Shown here: positions 11,629 through 23,544 of the stretch, piece after piece
Layout of the letters: each line of letters starts with the position of its first letter
Position numbering within the stretch: position 1 is the stretch's first letter
Made by a program: the position numbers and the translations under genes
NCBI RefSeq assembly: GCF_003086295.3
Contig: NC_092052.1
Coordinates: 14,228,346-14,292,345, forward strand
Direction of reading: 5' to 3'
DNA length: 64,000 bases
Source: Arachis hypogaea
Taxonomy: Eukaryota > Streptophyta > Magnoliopsida > Fabales > Fabaceae
Notes under the pieces: model-generated
The model's input: only the letters and a program-made list of their open reading frames with translations
Databases searched by the model: none
What the model was told of the DNA's origin: nothing

Positions 11629-11781
11629 TAAAGGGCCAGCAATTTTATTGAATTTTGGCCAGCATGTAACCAGCAGAGAAAGGTGAGCCATTGGATGAAA
11701 TCTCACACCAATCTCACACCATTAAATCATCATTGATGGCTATTTGATGGCTACCAATCCCAAAAGTTGCTGGCCCCTAGC
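11629..11781. mobile_element. MITE (copy 1)
   Basis: About 153 bp with inverted ends, AAGGGCCAGCAA on the left and TTGCTGGCCCCT on the right. The interior is shared with the copy at 14867-15018. No coding capacity; a non-autonomous DNA element. The superfamily cannot be assigned from the short flanks. Confidence 0.7.
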
Positions 11782-12088
11782 ATTGCTCTAATGAGAAACT
11801 AGTTAATTAATAGTTATAGTGATTATTAAACTCATGCATGAAATATATGTAGTGGTTATAACATAATTGAATGGTTGAAAGACAACAAAATTCCTTGATA
11901 ACAAAATATTTGAAAAGATGAACAATTCACAGAATCTGTTCCTTACTTTATATAAATAAGGAAAGTTTTACAGAAATACACAACAAGGTTACGATGAGAA
12001 CACTAAATAGAAGAGTCCCTGGCTAGTTTTTTATACTCTTAACCCTTTTGTTCAACTTTTTCTTTCTTCTTTGTTCTTCTTCTGTTCC

Positions 12089-12190
12089 AGAAAGAATAAT
12101 AGCTTCCTATGAAAGCAGCTAAATAAAATTGGCCAATAGAGAAAGAATAATAGCTTCCTATGAAAGCAGCTAAATAAAATTGGCCAATAG
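12089..12190. repeat. perfect 51-bp tandem duplication
   Basis: Positions 12089-12139 and 12140-12190 are identical. The repeat sits in pyrimidine-rich, gene-free DNA (11782-12600) and looks recent because no mismatch has accumulated. Confidence 0.9.
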
Positions 12191-12614
12191 AGAAGGAAAC
12201 TGTTAAGCGCTCATTTCAGAAACCTGTAGAAGATTATGTTGTGTTACTTTTGTTTACAAGGAACCATTATTTGATTCACTGTTTCCTGCATAGTGTAGTG
12301 CTTCCCTCTGCTCTATATGCTTTCTCTCTTATCTCTTCTTAACATAGATGCAACCATTCCTAATGAACCTCAATTCCCAAAACTCTATCTCTTTTCTTAC
12401 TCATTTCCTTCCACCCTTTCCTCCTATTTTTGCATCAACCTCATGCATAATATAAACTCTCTTTTTTGTTTGGTTTTTCTTCTTTTCCCTACCTAAGCAG
12501 CTAAGCTTCCTTCTCTTCTATTCTCATCTCACTGCACACTCAATTAAACGCAGTTACCCACAAATAAATGGATCCCTGACTGCTTAAGATGTCCAAAATT
12601 TTATCAGTTTAGAT

Positions 12615-12730
12615 TTATAAATAGTTTATACATGTATTCGCATCTTAAATATAAAACCTCAGATCTTCTCATCTACAATTTAGAGGCGTGTATCCATGAA
12701 GGGATTTGCATTTTGTTATATCCAAAAGCT
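12615..12730. repeat. third copy of block S
   Basis: Homologous to 2460-2565 and 2860-2960, with a shared core (catcttaaatataaaac) and GTATCCATGAA. It extends the duplicated zone to about 12.7 kb. Confidence 0.6.
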
Positions 12731-12850
12731 GCTCTCTAGAGGAGTCAAATCCAACCTTTCTTAATATCACTTAAACATTGAATATAGCAGCAACTCTGTG
12801 ATTAAGTCTGGCCAACTTCTAATTGATGAGTTTATTACTTATTTCAACAG

Positions 12851-12941
12851 AATTGCGGAGAGTGAAGGAGTTGCGAACCTGAAGGCTGGAGATCATGTGG
12901 CGAATAACCACTTTGTTGGCACATCTGATTTCAAGAGCTAA
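12851..12941 (+). pseudogene. orphan exon resembling alcohol dehydrogenase
   Basis: After an acceptor (tttcaacag) a 29-codon frame ends at TAA. It contains LKAGDHV, matching the conserved GDHV region in the zinc-type medium-chain alcohol dehydrogenase family, preceded by an AESEG stretch that fits the VESVGEG of that family. The residues after GDHV do not continue the family pattern and no other ADH exon is nearby. A relic exon is the best reading, but the match is short. AT-rich sequence from 12942 to 14630 holds nothing else recognisable. Confidence 0.3.
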
Positions 12942-14631
12942 CACAAGCTAATTCCTCACTCTCACTAATCACAAGTTCACTTAACAATAAGCTTTTGTCA
13001 CAGTGACCTCGTATATATATACTAACACTCATAGTTATTTTGAATAAGGCAAAACATATTTTGTTAAATAAAACATAAAGTACTCACTCATAGTTCCATC
13101 ATACATACTTCCAACCCAAATCCAGTTTTTCAACATACCAATTATAATAACCCGAAACAATTACTTAATCATTAAATTATGTTTGGTATCATACTATCAT
13201 ACTAATTAAAATTATAATTAGCTAACAAACATAACGATAATAAGTTATAATAGCTGACATAACTGAAGAAATCTTTCATAAGAGAAGTTTCTCAATAAAG
13301 ATATCCCCATTTTTTAAACATACCATCACGAGCTCAACTATATGCATGCATCATAAAAACATTACTTAATTATTCCATAAAATTCTCATAAACTATTTTT
13401 ATCAAAAAGAAAAAACAAGCATCCGTATTGTTTAAAACTTATTAAAAGTCCATCACGAACTCAGAGATGCGTTATTGCTCATAAAATATTTTAATATGCT
13501 GGACAGTTACATTGAAATAATGGAATGACCAAATTATAAATATCAAAGGTTTACAAAGAGAAGAAATTGCGTCCGATCAACATGATGGTTAAAAACGAAT
13601 GAAGCTTTGGTTCTACTATCTCATGTCTCTTACATTTTGTATTCATAGTTATTTTGAATAAGGCAATTGTAGAGGCTCGTGTAATTCATGATATTGATGG
13701 AGGTAAAGTCTTAATATGTGTTCTTAATTTTAGATTCATTATTATTCTGAGATAAAAATCTACAAAATAGATATTTTCTATAACCACTTCTACAAAATAC
13801 AGAAAACATTATGGCATATTTAGTTTGGAAAATATTTTCTTTCAACATTCTATATTTTTAAATTTTATGAAAAAATATTTTCTTTTTTATTTTATTTTTT
13901 CATTGTTTCTTTTACAAAATTTAAAAACCAAAATCTTAATTTATATTTTTCTTGTCACTATTTCCAAAATAAAAAATGAGTTTGTGATTTAATTAGTTTG
14001 TTAGCTCTTATAGTTTATCAAATTTTTTATTAAGTCTTTATAATTTAAAAGTTTGTAATTCGATCTTTATACTAAATAAAAATTTATAATTAGAAATTTA
14101 TTAATTTTTTATTTTCAAAAAATCAAAATAATTCTAGCTAGAATATAAAAGTATTTTATAGTTCATCTTATATCAAACATAGAAATAAATATTTCAAAAA
14201 AATAATTACAATTTTAACCAAAAAATAGTTAGGAATGACATAATTAAAAGATTTAATCTATTATAAAAAATTAATTACAAATTTTTAAATTATAAAAATT
14301 TAATTAAAAATTTGATGAAAGTATAAAGACTGTTATTTCTATATTTTTGTCTAGTAGATTAGAGAGAATGTCCAAATACACATAAAATGTCACTAATATA
14401 TAGATATAAGGTGAAATTAACTACGTAATTTTTATGTTACAGTTCATGGTTGTCCATGCTGCGCATTCAATCTTTTTGACTGTATGAAATATTGCTGCAT
14501 CAAAAACAATGAGGTGGTTTACACAGTGCCCCCTTAAGTGGCAACTATGCAATTCTCTTCACCAGAATATATGTTCATAAATATTTACTCTATCTTGCTG
14601 GATTTGAATAAGTATCTCAAATTTTTCCTTG

Positions 14632-14633
14632 TA

Positions 14634-14675
<42 letters not shown>

Positions 14676-14740
14676 GCTAGGACATAGTTACAATGAATAG
14701 CTAGAAAACACAAAATAGTTACAATAATAAAATACAGCTC

Positions 14741-14791
<51 letters not shown>
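14632..14791. repeat. paired (AAT)n microsatellites
   Basis: Two trinucleotide runs (about 14632-14671 and 14741-14791) are separated by about 70 bp. They generate long artificial poly-Ile/Leu frames on the - strand that are not genes. Confidence 0.9.
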
Positions 14792-14866
14792 TAAAGGTAT
14801 GTTAATGGTTTTGAGAAACAAAGTTGAATTTATGGTCATTTTTTAAATTTTGTTTAAGGAAAAGTC

Positions 14867-15018
14867 TAGGGGTTAGCAATTTTATCAAATTTTGGCCAGC
14901 ATGTAACCAGTAAAGAAGAATGAGTCATTGGATGAAATCTCACATTAATCTCACACCATTAAAAGCCTCATTAATGGCTATTTGATGACTATAAATCCCA
15001 AAAGTTGCTGGCCCCTAG
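14867..15018. mobile_element. MITE (copy 2)
   Basis: Same element as at 11629-11781, in the same orientation, with the right end TTGCTGGCCCCT intact and the left end mutated (AGGGGTTAGCAA). About 150 bp, non-coding. Confidence 0.7.
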
Positions 15019-15189
15019 CATTCCTCTTTGTTTAATTTGACTTCAAACTGGATATAAAACTTATTTGTTGGTGAGTCTATCGAAGTTAATATTTTAGAAG
15101 ATAATTTTAATTTGTCTCTTCATGATTGATTAGAAACAAAGTAAACTCTTTACTTTTGGTTGCTGTGACTTCTGTGATATTAATAAAAT

Positions 15190-15420
15190 AGGAGATAATT
15201 TTATTTTGTCTTGATGGACAACAAAAGAAGAGTAGAGAAGAAAGAATTACATAGCCATGTATTCTGGCTCAGTTACTATGTACTATGTGACCTACATCCA
15301 GTCTCTACTATAACAGTGATAAAATTTTTACCTTTTTTTTTAAAGATTACAATCACCAATTTTCTTAGAATTTAACCAAATCCTATATGATACAAACCTA
15401 ATTTTTACTCAAGTTAGATT
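15190..15420 (-). mobile_element. diverged fragment of a Sirevirus-type LTR
   Basis: The segment around CCTACATCCAGTCTCTAC matches the LTR interior at 6600-6730, 25390-25560 and 34400-34560, with many substitutions and a poly(T) interruption. No LTR ends or target duplication are visible, so this is an old fragment. Confidence 0.6.
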
Positions 15421-15542
15421 TAGTTAGGTTCATTCTCTAGTTGATTTAACGTCTGAAAATAAATAAATATAGTTGGCATGCAAACGAGTTTTTTATTTGC
15501 ATAAGGTTAGTTGGTTGTATTTAAGCGATATGATACATTACA

Positions 15543-18500
15543 TTAAATGGGTAGGAGATATCGGAATTGAGATTCATATGATTGGACTTCTACCATTTTA
15601 GAAATGGGGTACTTTGTTTCTCTTATTAGACACTCCATCATGGCTCTCTTCAATGATCCTGAACGTGGCAATTGGCTGTATATCCATTCTATTAGTGATT
15701 CCATGTCATCCGCAAAATCTTCCATATGCCACTGCAATAGCTTTGGCACTATTATCTTCCTCTTGCTTGTTATTCCCACTGCAGCTTCCAAGTATTCCAC
15801 TTTTGCCCTCCCCAGTTCGTTCACCACTTCCTCTGCTGTGTACACCCTTAGCTACAACAAACATCACATTTTTCTTTCATTCAATCTTATTCAAATAATG
15901 GACGGGGACAACCATAATCTTACCGCCGGTGACGACCAAGTGCCGCGACAAAGAGCAAAAGTTATGTTGGGCTCTGGATACCCCAGACCATAAGCATGTC
16001 GCAATAACACTTCCTTCTCGTCCACGGGACCCTGCTAATCTTTCTGTTAACTATAGAGACCAATATCTTAAATCCTAATTGTTTAAAAGTAGGATTAACT
16101 ACCAATTCGGTAAAATTTTTGAAGTTGAGTTTATTAACATATACAGGACATTGAAAAAGAGACATACAGAAATATGGTGTGCAGAGACATTTGAATTAGT
16201 ATATTTCGTAGGAGGATGCTGCTATAAAGACGCATAAAACATCTTTTTGTAAACACACTTATGTGTCACATTATTATTAGAGGTATTAATGAACTGGTTA
16301 TTTTTGAATTTCTTAACAAATTAAAATAAAATCGATTTTTTTATAATAATAACAATAAACTCAATTGTTATTAGATCCGGTTGAATCGACTAATTTATAT
16401 AACCCACTGGATCATGGTTTTTTTTGTTTTGTTTAAAAACAAAAATCAGGGATATATTTATTTTTTTATCAAAAAATTTAAACATGATTCGGTTTAGATT
16501 GTGTAAATCGATCGGATCAAATTGGGTCTAAAAATTATAATGCGGACAATTGGATTTATTATTGTTGTTATAATAAATCAATTTTTGTCCTGATTTATTA
16601 AAAAATAAATTATTAATTGGTTTAATAAAGATGTCCAATAATATCATGACACATATAAATGTCTTTAAGAAAAAGACATTTTTAATGTCTTTGTCGAGGT
16701 GGTCTTCATATTTTGTATCTATCCTGACAGAGACACTAACAAAAAATACAATTTATTTTTATTTTTTATTATTTTATTAATTTTTTATAATTATATTTTT
16801 TATAATTATATTTTTTATTATTATATTTTTTTAAATTTTTTGAATAAAATATGAGAATAAATTAAACTTTCATAATTTATTCTAATTTATTATCAAATAA
16901 AATATAAAAATACTAATTTTTATGTCTCTGTTTTTTTGTATCTTGTTATCAATATCTTGTCTTGTCCTATTCTCAGAACTAAACCCAACTTTACATTCTA
17001 ATAATTTAAAAATAAAATATTGGTTGCTACTTTACATTCTCAATTTAGTCCCTAAAATTTGGCCTGACAATGACCCTCACAATTTCGTTGGCCCCAATTA
17101 GAACCCCCAAATTTACAATTATGGCTCGAGTTTGCCCCTGCGATCATTTCCATGCTGATCTAGCGTAATTGCATGACATGGTGGACACTACTTAAACGAC
17201 GGCGCATTGGTTTCGGACGCAAACCCTTTGAAAACCACGTAGTGTAAGGGTTTTCTTGATGTTTGACAACTTATGATCGTCGTAGTGGAAAGAAAGAGAA
17301 TTTTAACCCACAAAAGACTGAAACGTCGTGGTTTCCAAAGAGTTTGGGCGCGAAACCAATGCGTCATCATTTAAGTAGTGTCCACCGTGTCATGCAATTA
17401 CATCAAATCAGCATTCTGGTGACAGAGATAATCGCAGGGGCAAATTGGAGCCACAATTACAAATTTGGGAGTTCTAATTGGAGTCAACGAAATTGTGGGG
17501 GTTATCTGAGTATCGGGGTAAATTTCAAGGGCAAATTGAGATTTAACTCGTTGTTGGAGTAATGTTATTTTTTCTATATAATAGTGTTTAATTTTCTTGT
17601 ATTGATCTTATTTTATGAAAATGATATTCTTTAAAATGAGGTGGGGGAGGGGTTGGCTTGTTAATTTAAAATCTATTACACACTTTCTCTGTTTCTCCTT
17701 TCATTATTATTTGCATATTCCATTAGTAGAGTATTTAGTGACCAGAAAAATTGATTTTAGGATTTAGGGTTTATAAATTTACCTGTTTTGATTCATACGG
17801 ATGTCGAAGAATAAAGTGTTCGATAGCCAGAGCATTGAGTACTATCCCACTTACATTCATTGCTGCCTGAATCAACAACATGTAGCTAGATAATTAACAT
17901 TTGCTTGATAACTTGCCAAAAAAAAAAGGAAAAGAAAATTCTCAATTACCATTTATTATTATTACTATTTGATGTGTACCTTATTCATAAGAGACAACAG
18001 TTTATCATTTGTAGAAGGAAGGCCATGATCCAAAAATGCCTGAAATTATATCATAAACAGAAAGATTCTAAGATTTACCACAAAGATGTTATGTAAAGTG
18101 TAAGTTCAATATAGGCTTGAAATGCCTTACAGTACATTCATTATGCAGGCATTGTATATGTTTATCCAGAATGCCAATTTCTGCTTGTAGGTCAAGAAAC
18201 TTAAATCCACATCACATAACTTGTGCATCAAGGTCCTGAAAGAGGAAGGATAGATTAGAAGGAAAAAAAAAAAAGAGAAAGTGAAGTACCAAAATAGCCC
18301 TTGAGAGATCATTTCGTTAACAAAATAGTTCTTGAAAGATTGAATATTTATCCAATATATCCAAAAAAATTTGCTCCATTAGACTTATTCATTAAGTTGT
18401 TACTAGACTTCCTTTTCATTGACAAAGTTGCTCACATGTCTTAATGACAAGGTGACACAAACAATTCTATCAATGAAAGCGATATATTTGTATATAAATA

Positions 18501-20453
18501 TGTGTTGTATAACTTATTTTCATATATATTCTATTCGGGTGGTTGATTTTATTTGTGTTTACCTTAATGAATACATGATTGATTAATGAATTTATCAAAC
18601 AACCATGAAAAATGAAATCAATTTATCAAATGAAGCTAATTTGTTGCGTATAATTAACTCAAAATTTTTGTGATTACTGAAAAGCCAAGAAAACTCAAAA
18701 CCAACCTCAATTTTTTGAATGCTGGTAAGCAGTGAGTGAAACGTTCAATATCCAATGAAGTGGTAGTGATTTGAATCAAGTCCTTGTAAGGTCCAACATC
18801 CCTTGCAGTGCAATCTAAATCTGAAGAAGTTCCATAAGGATCATAATAAGAAGCATTGCCATTTGAATGGAATGAAGGTGTCTTGCAGCTGAATGAGGTC
18901 TTTGAAATGAACCCTGTAGATTTCATACATGAAAGAGTAATGAGTCTTGGCACAGTTTCAGATTCTTCTATTCTGTTTCTGTCCAATGATGATGCCCGGT
19001 TCAATTCAAGAAAAATTCCTATGAGACATTTCACAAGTTCTTCTGACAATTCATTTGGTTTCTCAATGGATGTTTGTATTTGTATAGGATACTGTCTTGG
19101 AATCTTTTGAGTGCTCCTTCTTGCTGCTTCATATTCTGTTTACAGCACCACCATATCCCAAACAATATGGTCAGAAATTTGATAAAAAAAAAAAGTAAAG
19201 ATAATATAACAAATTTTGGCCTATAAAGTCTTACATCAATACTAAAGATAATTAAAAAAAAAAAAACATGAATTTTGCTTCTAGAAAAATAAATTTTATG
19301 CATTAGAAGATTATAAATGTTGAGGTGCTTTGCACAACCACAAGTTTAACATTATTTTTAGCCACTTGTAAAGTAAACTTTATTTAAAAAAATTTATTTA
19401 AACGTACCTAAGAATGACATGTTAGATTTGTGTCTACACAAGAATTGTGCGACTTTTTTAAATGATTATATAACCCTAAACTTTAATGATTTTTAATTTC
19501 GATTATCCATGTATAAGTTTAATCCTCTCCATATCCCCATACATACATGCAAATTAAAGAGGTCATTAGTTGTGATTTTTTATTATTTTTTTTTTTACCA
19601 TTTGACCTTCTTGGCATGGAAAGTAGGCTATGTATATCCCATGATGAACTTAGAGAGGCTCTTGATTTTCTCCCTTTGGTGAAGACTTCATAATTATGTG
19701 AACTGCATCTATGCTCAGTAATCATTGGTTCATATTCTGATGACCCTTGGAACTGCTTCTTATATATTTTATTATTAAGCTTCCTTCTATGTTGCATTGT
19801 TTCCAATTCTCTCTCTTGGTACAATCTTAGTTTTAGTTCCTTAACTTTTCTTTCAAGCAAAACTATCTCCTCCTCAACCATTGCCAATTCTTCAAGAAGC
19901 TCATGAACCTGCATATAGTATTTGTTTTCTCTCCAAAATAAATCTTTAAAAAAATAAATTAAAACAATATTTCTATTAATTAGTGTACATTAATTAATAT
20001 ATATTGATTTTTTTTAATTACCTGAGGTGGAAAAACAGAGGGAATGAGTGGAAGAGAGAAAACAGGTCCTTGAAGAGCACAACGCAAGACCCTATTCATT
20101 GCTTGTTCTCCCTTCAACTGAGCTTGCAATATCACAACCTAGAAGGGTGTGAATGTAATTATCAATTAATTGATCAAAGAAAAAGAAAAAAAATGTTCAA
20201 ATGAATTTCAATCTTTGTTTTTTATTTGTTCCTTTCTTTTTCATGCATTTTATTAAAAGGTTTTACTAAGGATACTAGTTAATTAACAAATTTTCCCTTG
20301 CTAGAATTCTTAATCACTTTGGTTAGCGAAATCCTTTTATTAATAACAAATAAAGAGATGCTACATATTGAAGAACTTGCTAACCTCTTTCTCAAGCTCT
20401 TTTCTTTTCTGGGGCTCTTGGCTTTTCTCCATTAGATAGTCTTCGAATTTCAT
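15543..20453 (-). CDS. leucine-zipper (MIP1-type) / DUF547 domain protein
   Basis: Nine coding exons joined on the - strand: 20385-20453, 20022-20138, 19599-19908, 18706-19135, 18136-18235, 17980-18039, 17783-17866, 15924-16031, 15543-15851. All junctions are GT-AG, phases agree and the total is 1,587 nt (528 aa plus stop). ATG at 20453 opens with MKFEDYLM, a start typical of this family. Residues about 60-100 form a heptad-rich coiled coil (the ternary complex factor MIP1 leucine-zipper region). Residues about 300-428 carry DUF547 hallmarks: KLAFWINIYNAC, then AFLDHGLPS, then LNALAIEHFILR, GTWSSPA and VYTAEEV. DUF547 proteins are plant proteins of poorly known biochemistry. Intron 7 (16032-17782) is enlarged by two foldback elements; the last intron is only 72 nt. 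Probably functional. Confidence 0.93.
16223..16700. mobile_element. foldback element in an intron of the DUF547 gene
   Basis: The left arm (from about 16223: AAGACGCATAAAACATC, then a TATGTGTCA motif) pairs imperfectly with the right arm ending near 16700 (TGACACATA, AATGTCTTTGTC). The arms diverge toward an AT-rich middle. Non-coding, MITE-like. No clear target duplication. Confidence 0.5.
17039..17540. mobile_element. second foldback element in the same intron
   Basis: About 500 bp whose two halves are inverted copies. The left end starts CTCAATTTAGTCCCT and the right end finishes AGGGCAAATTGAG. Internal pairs include the CACAATTTCGTTG region on the left and CAACGAAATTGTG on the right. It would fold into a long hairpin within the pre-mRNA. 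No protein coding. Confidence 0.75.
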
Positions 20454-20555
20454 TTGCTAACATCAATAAAGGGGGAAAAAAAGTCAACGCAGATAGCTTT
20501 GACTTTTACTTTAGGTGGGTATTCTTTGGTGTAATGTTGGTCACTATCAAGAAGC

Positions 20556-20566
20556 TTTTATATAAA
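20556..20566 (-). promoter_or_regulatory. TATA box candidate, DUF547 gene
   Basis: TTTATATAAAA on the - strand lies about 105 bp upstream of the chosen ATG, a reasonable distance for a plant TATA box plus a short leader. Confidence 0.45.
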
Positions 20567-20926
20567 TGAAATGGGTGCTAAGTGATTTATATCATTTCTT
20601 TAGTTGTTGCCATTAAAGTATTGGTTGTTAGGTATAAAATTGGAGAGGATATACTTGCTTCAAAGTGGTTGAAAAATTAAATAAATAAAAAAGAGAGAAA
20701 GAAAATTAAAAAGATTGTTCGGTGGATTGGGACAGTTGGGAATAATAACAAGCATATTAGGGTTTAAGATTTTGCATTGCATGGCAATCCCATGAACACT
20801 TTTTGCAATTCAAAGTTGGAGGTAGTGACATGATAGCCATGAATGAAGTGGTGGTGGTGATATGAACATGAAATCCATTAATGTAAGAGCCAGTTTTGAA
20901 TAAATAAAATATTCAAATATATTAAG

Positions 20927-20998
20927 CGCTATCTGTGGGGATCGAACCCACGACCACGTGGTTAAAAGCCACGCGCTCTACCGCTGAGCTAAGACGGC
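20927..20998 (-). tRNA. tRNA-Lys(UUU)
   Basis: A full cloverleaf is readable on the - strand: D-arm AGCTCAGCGGTAGAGC, anticodon loop CTTTTAA (anticodon UUU), and T-arm with GGTTCGATCC. In the acceptor stem, GCCGTCT pairs with AGATAGC with one C-A mismatch and one G-U pair, so it is slightly degenerate. A CAA motif sits just upstream, as in plant Pol III tRNA genes, and a T-run follows downstream. It lies in the 5' flank of the DUF547 gene, on the same strand. Confidence 0.9.
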
Positions 20999-21640
20999 TT
21001 GTGCTTTTAAATTTGCATAGTACTTAATATAATTAAGTTATGATAATTAATTTGGAAAAAGGAAAACAGCTATTACATATGTTTTCATTTTAACATGCTT
21101 TTTTCAGTATTTTATTAAGAAAAAAATAAAAACACAAACTAAATGCACCATAATATTTTTAATTCCCTACTAACGAACTTTCTTGAATTGTGATAATTGG
21201 ACAAAAAAATTACATAATTTCATTTATTAGAGAAAAATATTTGTTTATCCATACAAACTTTAGTAAAACTCATTTGTTTCATTTCTTTTTATGCGAATAT
21301 TTATTCTTTTTCTTAAAATATGTGCTTTTAAACAACTTTGACAATTGTTTTAAAAATAAAGGAATATATAATAATATATTAAGGTTTGTCGCTAATTGAG
21401 GGGGTTTTGAATAGGTAGTTGAAAATAATACCAAAGAAACGAAATGACAAATGACAAGAATAAATTAATTAGAGAAATGATACATATACAAACAGTTTAA
21501 TCTATCTATCATGTCCGTGCTTGTCAAAAAGAATGAAAACAACATGGTATTAGAAAGTGAACGATCTTATATTATTACATAAATAACCATTCTAGAATTA
21601 AGAACATCTAAGTTAGGAACTTTTTAAGCCTTGCTACTTG

Positions 21641-23430
21641 CTAGTAGGAACTTTCTTTCCATCCTCCAATATCTTCACCAATAAATTTCTCTTCCACCTA
21701 TGCCAAAAGATCATCAAAAAAAAAAAAAAGTCAAGCTAATAAGAAAATACCATCAATTCCATTACCATAAAATAATAAAAATAACTAATATCGTTACACA
21801 TGCTTTTAAATTTGATTATTTCAAGTGAATTTGAGGTTTAATTTACCTTTGGGGTAAAAGTTATGGCAACATCAACTTCACCACAATATGAGTTGTTTTC
21901 ATCAATTACTCTATACTTGAGAGCTTGTAGCTTAGCACCTCCATTCTCTATCCCTTGGGCCAATAAATCTTTAACATAGATTCTGCATAGAGTAACAAAT
22001 TTTTCTTTTAAATAATGAATAATATAGCATAAGTAGGGTTTTTCTAATGTAAAATTTTTTCACACAAACATAAAAAGTTTAGAATATCACGTCATCTTTT
22101 CTTAATAGTTAAAGATTCACAAACTACACTTAAAAAAGTCAGGTTAGTAGAAATTGTCAAAACAAACATAATATTGGTTTAATTACTTTGTTGTTCCTTA
22201 TAGTTTTGCAAAATTTTTAATTAAATTTCTGTATTTTTTTTTAATTAAGTCCTTGCACTAAAATTAAAAAAAAAAAATTGTGCAAGAACCCAATTAAAAG
22301 GAAAAAATATAGGAACCTAATTGAAAATTTTACGAAACTATAAGGACCAATAAAATAATTAAACCTATTTTAAATATAGGTATATATAGACCACAATAAA
22401 CACAATTAAGATAAAAACACCCTCCCAAAGCAAGAAATTAATATAATTAACTCCTAAAACAACTTAGTCAAACCTGAAAATAGTTATTTGTGAGCCTTAT
22501 CATGATGCTATTTTGTTGTATCGAATAAGAAGTATTTGACAAACTTACCGCTAATTAACTACAAAAATATAACTGAATAACAATGTAAAAATTGATACAC
22601 AAGAAATAAAGCCATAGAAATGATAGTTTTCCAATTAAGTGATAGAAATATTACATGGCTTGGCCAAGAGAATCATCCTTAGAAAAAGTGTCCTTGTCCA
22701 TGATTTTGAGAATGAGCTTGTATTGATCTCCAGATCCAGTTGGGTACTCTGCTCTGAACATAAATTTCTCATTCCATGTTGGATTTCTTCCTTGCCCTGT
22801 TCCAAACAAACCATTATTAGAAATTGCACATAGAATTATAATACATTCATATCATAAAATTAGAATATACTTTCATTATTTGAAATAGCAATTGTTTAAG
22901 ATTTTTAGGCATGAAGTTAAAATGAACTTGAATATGCCATCTAACTAACCATTAGCAACTGTGCTCCTTTGCTCTTGTCCTTTGTATTGTATCACAACAT
23001 ATGGATCTATTTTGCCTATTAAACACACAAAATAAATTTAAAGAACTTGTTAGAATGTTTATTAACATAGTTAGAATTTCACAACTTGAACATAGTCAGA
23101 ATGTTTATTAAATAATACCATCCATTTGAGTATTAAAAGGGAAAGAATTAGCACAAAAAAGAAATTAGGAACACTACATTAACATGTGAGGTATATATAA
23201 TTTGGTTAAAAACAACCAATTAAGTCCCTAAGTAGAACAATTGATCATATTCCAATTATCTATATATAAGGAATAGAGATGAAGAACACACAGAAGCAAT
23301 TAAAGCAGATATATTGAAGCAATTAAAGTAGGAAAATAAAGGAACTAGCAATCAATCATATACCAAAAAAATCAGTGACTTTGAGGTCATTTGCTTTGAG
23401 AAGCTGCACCTCCATGAACCCAATTGCCAT
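21641..23430 (-). CDS. small C2-domain protein (elicitor-responsive/16-kDa type)
   Basis: Five exons on the - strand: 23364-23430, 22950-23015, 22655-22796, 21847-21982, 21641-21697. All have GT-AG junctions and consistent phases, giving 468 nt (155 aa plus stop). The C2 fold occupies about residues 5-105. Probable Ca2+ ligands are Asp20 and Asp26 in loop 1, and Asp78, Asp80 and Asp86 in loop 3 (motifs DFFGKIDPY and DKDTFSKDD). All are acidic, so Ca2+-dependent phospholipid binding is likely. Small one-C2 plant proteins of this length include the elicitor-responsive ERG/16-kDa phloem-protein group. There is no signal peptide or membrane segment, so it is cytosolic and recruited to membranes. 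A short charged tail follows the domain. The gene appears intact. Confidence 0.92.
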
Positions 23431-23535
23431 GACCTTCAAAGTACAAATTCTTCAATCTATTTGTGTCTCTCTTTCTGAAGATTCTAATTCAGCAAGTGTC
23501 TATGTCAAGATGGAGTTGTAACTTGTTTAATTGGT

Positions 23536-23544
23536 TTATATAAA
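23536..23544 (-). promoter_or_regulatory. TATA box candidate, C2-domain gene
   Basis: TTTATATAA on the - strand is about 106 bp upstream of the ATG at 23430. The intervening leader is CT/GA-rich. Confidence 0.5.

Noticed and set aside
14585..14839. Frame with long Ile and Leu runs
   Set aside because: It is a translation of two (AAT)n tracts.
15604..15993. Two overlapping frames on the + strand (94 and 129 codons)
   Set aside because: They are antisense to the last two exons of the DUF547 gene, whose splice structure is consistent across nine exons.
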